A stretch of 64,000 bases of DNA. Origin: Capronia americana (Eukaryota; Ascomycota; Eurotiomycetes; Chaetothyriales; Herpotrichiellaceae). Below the pieces are notes generated by a model. The model saw only the letters and a list, made by a program, of their open reading frames with translations. It was not told the origin of the DNA and made no database searches. Location of the stretch: NCBI GenBank assembly GCA_016110215.1, contig JADWQD010000003.1, forward strand, positions 1,674,001-1,738,000. The letters run 5' to 3'. Position 1 is the first letter of the stretch; each line of letters starts with the position of its first letter. Both the position numbers and the translations under genes were made by a program. Positions 58,347 through 64,000 of the stretch are shown here, piece after piece.

Positions 58347-59347
58347 CACGCTCGTAACCGATGTTCCGATGTGGCCAGCGAGGAAGCAAACATGTCGGAA
58401 ACCATTCACAAAGCAACAGTCAGCCCTCCATGGCGGCGACAAAGCGGGTTCTGAGAGCCTGCACCGAGTACTCGAGCGAGGCTCAGAATCATAGTCTAGC
58501 CCATTATCAACACTCTTACGTCATGCACGCATCGCGAATGGCAAGGCTGAATCATGCAGCCTTGCCTCAAAGAGGCACGTGCTACATCCATGGAACATTT
58601 ATTGTCGGACCTTGCTGGTCTCATGGTTGTTAATCCCATCAGGATTGGTATTATGCGACGATGGATGTCAGAGCGCAGTTAAGTCGCTACGACAGTCCCA
58701 GAGTCCGGCCGTGAAGGAGTGAGGTCCCAGTGAGGTTGACAGAACAAGTTGGTATCATCGAGAGAAAGGTCTGAAATATGCCGCCATCCGGATCCTGTGA
58801 ATCCGCGGGGCATCTTGCTATGAACTTGAAGGCAGCAGCTTCTAGATAATGCGTTAAGAGCCGAGTGAGCCACGATACGCCTGTACGCCCTTTAGCCGGA
58901 TTTGAGAATAATCTAGTACAACTTGAATAGGCATTCGAGGGGATGGATTGGAGTTGCAGAAACCCAGTGGTTGAGACATCAACGCCAGTGGGTGGATTTC
59001 CTATTTCGGTGATGACTCGACATGACTCGACTGTACCAGGTAAAAACGCCCGTTTATGCTGATAGTACCGTTCGAACTCGTCGATCCCTCACATCTGTGG
59101 AATCCTTTGTATTGTCTCAACCATCAGCCCCTCCACCCGTTGCCCGACAGGAACAAAACTAGTGTATCAGTGGCGGAAGACCAGCACACTCAAGCTGCCA
59201 AACCCGACCCATTGTGAAGCAGGAACAAGCAAAATTGCGGTTCTTGATTTGACCCAGCATCTCGAAATCCCGTTGGATGATATCCTGGTATAAGTTGGGG
59301 ACACAAGTAGGCCGTACGTGTGCGACAAGGAAGACTCTCGCTCAAGT
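58347..59347. other. Intergenic region, CCZ1 to Rho1
   Basis: About 1.0 kb holding the CCZ1 promoter and the Rho1 3' UTR. Frames at 58361-58633 and elsewhere have no domain. Nothing else is seen. Confidence 0.4.
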
Positions 59348-60233
59348 TTACAAGATCAGGCATTTCTTGCTCTTTCCACCCTTGCGAGTCAGGAGGGCGG
59401 CACGGGTGGCAGACTCGAAAACTTCACGCACACCCTGGTTTGTCTTGGCCGAGCATTCGAGGTACTTGTAGGCACCGATCTTCTTGCGAACTTCCTCGCC
59501 CTGTAACAATCAATGTGAGTCTGATGTCTTATCGCTCTGGGCCGGAAACGGGGACATGTAAACGAACCTGCTCGGGGGTGACCGGCTTCTGGGATGTCTT
59601 TGCCAGCTCTTCGATCGTCTTAGGATCGTGTCGCAGATCGCATTTGCAGCCGACAAGGATGATAGGAAGACCTTGGCAGAAATGAAGGACCTCGGAAATC
59701 CACTATTGATATGTTTGTCAGCTCCATCGCCGCGAACGTGGGCTACCGGTAATATGTACCTTCTCCTGAACGTTGTCGAGTGAATCGGGGGAGTCGATAG
59801 CAAAGCAGATGAGGATGACATGGGAATCGGGGTATGAGAGAGGTCGAAGACGATCGTAATCTTCCTGGCCTGCCGTATCCCATAGGGCTAGTTCGACGTG
59901 CTTCCCATCGACTTCAACATCGGCGACGTAGTTCTCGAAGACAGTGGGAACATAGACCTTTTGTATTACTGTCAGCTCTGTCCACATTACACAGGCTCTT
60001 GCCACTGTAGGCTTGATAGGGATGGCTTGCATCGAGCCTATTGGGTAAGGCCGATGAGTGGATGGGGACTGCGCACCTCAGGGAATGTGCCTTTAGAGAA
60101 GACGCTACAGGCGATAGTGTCAGTAACAGACGACAATGGATGAATGTGCAGCGGGTGATACTCACATCAACAAGCAAGTCTTACCGCAGGCACCGTCACC
60201 GACAATGACAAGCTTGCGACGGATTTCAGCCAT
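59348..60233 (-). CDS. rho1: Rho1-type small GTPase
   Basis: Five exons (60233-60166, 60104-60077, 59957-59760, 59702-59568, 59500-59348) encode 193 residues, the standard Rho1 length. All G motifs are intact: GDGACGKT (residues 12-19), the switch I segment VPTVFENY, DTAGQEDYD, the insert-region DLRHDPKTIEEL, and ECSAKTNQGVREVFE. The polybasic stretch GGKSKK is followed by the CaaX box CLIL, whose final Leu directs geranylgeranylation. Fungal Rho1 activates glucan synthase and Pkc1, and controls polarity and cell-wall integrity at the plasma membrane. Two introns fall at conserved positions for fungal Rho genes, near the start of the G1 and switch I regions. The gene is near-certainly functional and essential. 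Its upstream region contains CT-rich tracts. Confidence 0.97.
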
Positions 60234-62055
60234 GACGGCTGCCGGACCTGTCAGATAAGGGATGGAAACGACGCGGGAGTATCGGGGTCAATGATGTGCT
60301 GGGGTTCCAGCGAGCTGTGTATCGATGATGGTTAGATTATCGTCGCGCAAAGATGGGAGAGAGGGAGTGTAGGACAGAGATGGATGTTGAAGAAAGAGGT
60401 TGAGAGATGATTGTCAGGGAAGCACCTTGAGTTTAGTGTGGATGTGGCTAAGACACTGGCGCGGGTCTCCAGGCGCTGCACGGTACTCTTCCACAGAGGG
60501 ATTAGGCTTGTCCTCGACTCTGACTGCCGACCAGAGGAGTAAAGAGACAGGGACCGCGCGTCTGCGGACGGAGGTGATTGAATAGCAGCGGATGTCAACG
60601 ATAAGAGAGATCTCACTGCGGTTCCAAGAAGAAGTCTGTAGTTATGATCTTGTTAAATCAAAGAATAAAGACTGGTGGAGGAATGGAACAGGTGATGACC
60701 AGCAAACGATTTCCAAAGGCTCCCAAGGCTGCAGTGAGGCGCGCATAAGACAGTGCAACCACGGGAACTTGGAGGGCAACAAAGCAGCAACAGAGAGCGC
60801 AACAAGCGAGGCCGAAAGAGGCTGCTCAGCAACCAGCAGGCTGAAGCACGCCTGGAACTTGGACCCCAACGAGCCTGCTTCCACAGATCCGCCTTGATCA
60901 TCATCTGAACACATGCACACTTAATGTTCAGCACTTATTGCAGTGCCACGATTTCAATGCCTCAGAAGCGTACGAGTACTCCGTAGTCGGTATTCATCAT
61001 GATCATTTCACGAGCCTCAAGTTGCCTTCCAATTCATCCATATTGCATCATTGAGCCCATCTACACCGTATCCCCCACGCATCTGCACGATCCGCGCCTC
61101 AACTGACCGGGTTAGCCAGCTCACCATTGTTCGCATCCTGACTTGTCTTGCTGCAGGGTCAGGCGGTCAAGACGCACGAACAAGATAACCACCTCCATTA
61201 CCACTGCATCTCGCCCATTTCCCTCTGTTCTCTACCGCCTTCTGCCTGTCGCTTGCGGCAGCAGCGCCTGAAGGTGGACGTTTGCTGGCCTTTTACAGCC
61301 TGTTGCCGAGTCTCGCGCCCGAGAGCTGCGGACACCCCTTATCATTCATCGGGTACTCGGTAGTCGCGAACGCGATCGAGCCACCTCGTGTCAAGGAATC
61401 GTTCACGGAGAAGCTTATTTCTCAGCAAAGTCGAAGTCGTGACAGCCCGTGCGAACAATCTCCGATCTAAGTACGGGATGGCTACGAATCGTATCTTGTC
61501 CCACGCACGAGTCAAAACGATTACTGTGCACGTTCTTGTTTGCATAACATGAGCACGAGTGACACCAGGGCAATGAGTCTATCGGATGCGGGGTCCAGGT
61601 GACTGAACTTTTGTTCAATCTTTCCGTATAAGCATTCCTTAGGCGCCCGGCTTCAGCTGGACTAGGATCATCTGCTCGAACTGACCTCTCGGAAGTTACC
61701 ATGTAGCCAAGGCCGGCTCCATTTGGTCAGTGACCCGTCTGAAGCATGGATCCCACAGCACCGCCAGTCTCGAGCTCATAAGCAGTTACAACGAGTACAT
61801 CTGCACAGTGTACTCCATTCCTTGCTTGTGCACGGCCGAACCGTTGTATATTTACATAACGTGGCCGTTCGATGGCGCCTCTCAGCTCTCGCAGGCCTTG
61901 GAATCGGCTCTCCATTGCCGGGTGTTCTGACGGACAGCAGGTCCGATTGTTTCCTTGACTGCTGAAGCTCTTACTGCCAGAATTGTCTCCATTAGCTGCG
62001 TCAGCTCTATACCAGGTACCGATCCGACCAAGAACTTTCGCTCTTTACAGGCTGG
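60234..62055. other. Long Rho1 upstream region
   Basis: About 1.8 kb upstream of Rho1 with scattered short frames, none with a domain or credible splice set. Long, intron-bearing 5' UTRs are common for fungal Rho genes and may occupy part of it. No repeat or RNA gene was identified. Confidence 0.4.
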
Positions 62056-62871
62056 CTAAAGCCTCTCTCGGGTTCCAAAGGCCTCAACAGCGTCCTCCAC
62101 AAACGCCACAGTTTCCTCAGGTAAACTCAGCATAGGCGAGTGGCTTGACTCGCATTCCCGCGTAGTGACGTTTGCGCCGGCTTCGCGACATTTCCTCAGA
62201 AGGTCTTCTTGCAGCTGGGGTACAATTGCCTTGTCGTTGGTGCACACTAGGTACCACATCGGCACGTCTTTCCACCCGGCATAGACAGAATCACGAGCCG
62301 ACCGGATCGCACTTGAGAAGCCGATAAGCTTGGAGACCCATTTCTCCCCTTCGTCCGATGACATGTCGTTGTAGAAGGCCTTTGCAGGATCACCCTTAAG
62401 CTCCGACCAACCCTGACCATTGTCGGCAGCAACAAGCTGGACATCCTTCGGCTCCGGGTGTCTGCGTGAGAAGTCTTGCGCGAGGTCGGCCAGGGAGACT
62501 TCATTTGCAACCGGTAACCAGGCCGTGATCTGGACCAACCCCAGCACGTGGCCAGATTTCCCGCTTCCTAATCTCGAAGGATCTTTTTTCGTGAAGCCTT
62601 TAACGGCGCTTGTGCCCGCCAAGCCTCCCATCGAATGGTTGACCATAACCACATCATTGCCTAGATTTGTTTCGGCGGCAATGACCTGCTGCAGAGCATC
62701 GATGACAGGTGTCATTGACTGCACCGGCTTTTCACTGGCTCGTCCATTATAGATAATATTCGGCGCCACGCATTTATATCCCTTGCCTTCGAGGATCTCA
62801 ATCATCGGATCCCAGTATTCAGGCGTATGCCATGCGCCATGGCACAAGATCAGCGTCGGTAACGGCGGCAT
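62056..62871 (-). CDS. Alpha/beta-hydrolase fold protein
   Basis: A single exon from the ATG at 62871 encodes 271 residues, a normal size for a small alpha/beta-hydrolase; the upstream open frame starts only at a GTG and is basic and low in complexity. The oxyanion motif CHGAWHTPEYWDP lies near residue 10. The nucleophile elbow is NHSMGG (a variant of GHSxGG) near residue 85. The likely acid is the Asp in CTNDKAIVP, and the histidine is in SSHSPML. This resembles the AB-hydrolase_6/12 group that includes methylesterase- and hydroxynitrile-lyase-like enzymes. No signal peptide or membrane segment is present, so it should be cytosolic. Its substrate is unknown. It lies alone in long non-coding flanks, with no pathway neighbours. 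Confidence 0.9.
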   Translation of the reverse strand: MPPLPTLILCHGAWHTPEYWDPMIEILEGKGYKCVAPNIIYNGRASEKPVQSMTPVIDALQQVIAAETNLGNDVVMVNHSMGGLAGTSAVKGFTKKDPSRLGSGKSGHVLGLVQITAWLPVANEVSLADLAQDFSRRHPEPKDVQLVAADNGQGWSELKGDPAKAFYNDMSSDEGEKWVSKLIGFSSAIRSARDSVYAGWKDVPMWYLVCTNDKAIVPQLQEDLLRKCREAGANVTTRECESSHSPMLSLPEETVAFVEDAVEAFGTRERL

Positions 62872-64000
62872 CGTGTGCTGTTCGGAGCAGGATCCTTGAC
62901 GCAGTTCTCCACCGCGGTAGGAATGTAGTGTCGGTGGGTGAAGGCGGCGGCGACGGGACACGGTCGTACTTGGGTGTCAGTTGATGTTCAGATCCAATCC
63001 CACTTAAGGCTCGAGCAGAAGGGTAGTGCCCCATATATCAATCAGTCCATCCCCACAAACCATGCCGGTATCTTCATCCCCAGCGAGCATGTAGTCAGCG
63101 TCGAGATTATCAGGCGGCTCCCTGCTAGGGCGTTCAAGATGACAGATCAACCAGGTCGAACACGAGAGAGACTTCACAGATTGCACTCGGTAATATCCCA
63201 TGTCCGAAAGTAACAAATCTGCCGCCCAATAGCGACATGTCTGACCGACGAGATAGCTGTTCCTGGTAAAGGAAGAAGCTCGATGGCCCAAATGCCGAAT
63301 TGGACCAAGATCCCGACGGCCACATGCCGCGTGTTGCGTCTTACATGCTTCGTTCTCCTCTCCTGAGAAGGACTGTTTTCGGTGGAAAATTGCCATCAGC
63401 ATCGCTGATCCCGAGATTCCATGGCTGCACGAAGGACACGACCTTCACTGCGACAGAGATATCGCGGGGCCGTGCGGAGGCTCGCTGGTGAGCAAGATCG
63501 GTCTCGAGGTCGAGTTCCTGACTGCGCCACACATCCGCAAGCCACAGTCTTACCTGCCATCTCACATTGCAATGATTGTCCGCATTTTGAGGATCGTGCT
63601 TTTCTCCTTTATCGCTCTTCCAGCGGACGGCGACGATTGCGGTTTATTATTCAGGTTGTATGCAGCTTCGGGTTGGTGATGTTACTACGAGATGAACATG
63701 CAGAGCCACATGGCTTATAGTTTGAACCAATGGCAATAACCTCTTGCATCCCTTAAGAATGCCCGAAGTCAATAGAAGCAAGACGCTTTCTACAGTTAAG
63801 GCACAAGACGGATCTCGCTGTCCAGGTCTATCACATCAATTCTCTGCATCTGTTCCGCGGTCCATGTGTGAAACTAGCAATTGAAGCCCCGTTCCGTCTT
63901 TCCGGCGTGGCTGATGCTATCCAATTTTTCGCTCAAAGGGCGGCAATATTATTCAAACGAAATAAACGACAACAAACAACTCAAGCTTCGTTCGCATACA
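62872..64000. other. 3' flank of the window, no gene assigned
   Basis: The last 1.1 kb carries short frames on both strands, for example plus-strand 63421-63720 and minus-strand 63402-63004. Some have plausible composition, but none shows a domain or conserved splice pattern. AT-rich sequence begins near 63900. Confidence 0.35.

Noticed and set aside
1..64000. tRNA, rRNA or CRISPR features
   Set aside because: I saw no cloverleaf with intact A and B boxes, no rRNA-like sequence, and the only arrays are short tandem repeats without spacer structure. A tRNA scan would settle it.

Overview
The window is a stretch of nuclear chromosome from a filamentous ascomycete (Pezizomycotina). Most genes carry one to five short GT-AG introns of about 50-150 bp with CTRAC-type branch sites. 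The gene content is typical of that group: HET-domain proteins, Zn2Cys6 transcription factors, a Clr5-domain protein, a DUF7580 protein and a fungal-type Rho1. There is no bacterial-style operon structure, and I found no rRNA, convincing tRNA or CRISPR array. The species cannot be named from the sequence alone.

Layout. 0-4 kb: 3' end of an unknown gene, then a secreted serine beta-lactamase-like hydrolase. 4.3-14.2 kb: one giant minus-strand gene of about 3,277 residues (DUF6606/DUF3638/DUF3645) with helicase-like motifs. 16-20 kb: a small Dabb-domain protein, a HET-domain protein, and a probable minus-strand acidic gene overlapping the HET tail. 20.6-33 kb: a metabolic block of epoxide hydrolase, a cytochrome-b5-less sulfite-oxidase-type molybdoenzyme, a kappa-class GST/HCCA isomerase, a Zn2Cys6 regulator and two convergent 4-coumarate-CoA-ligase-like enzymes. 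The two ligases end in SKL and the GST in AHL, which fits import into peroxisomes. No PKS, NRPS or terpene backbone gene is present, so a catabolic or detoxification role is more likely than a classical secondary-metabolite cluster.

33.4-48.8 kb is accessory in character: a kinase-core-only PIP kinase, a 480-bp inverted-repeat element, a degenerate C2H2 protein divergent from a DUF7580 protein, a remnant of a duplicated HET gene, a Clr5-domain protein divergent from a dynamin-like GTPase, and an intact HET gene. The families and the duplication scar resemble a fungal self/non-self recognition island; that role is inference.

49.4-62.9 kb returns to mostly housekeeping genes, all on the minus strand: an oxysterol-binding protein, a second Zn2Cys6 regulator, the Mon1-Ccz1 subunit CCZ1, Rho1 and an alpha/beta hydrolase. 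Exon joins given here were made by eye from splice consensus, reading frame and family similarity, and total lengths were checked to be multiples of three.
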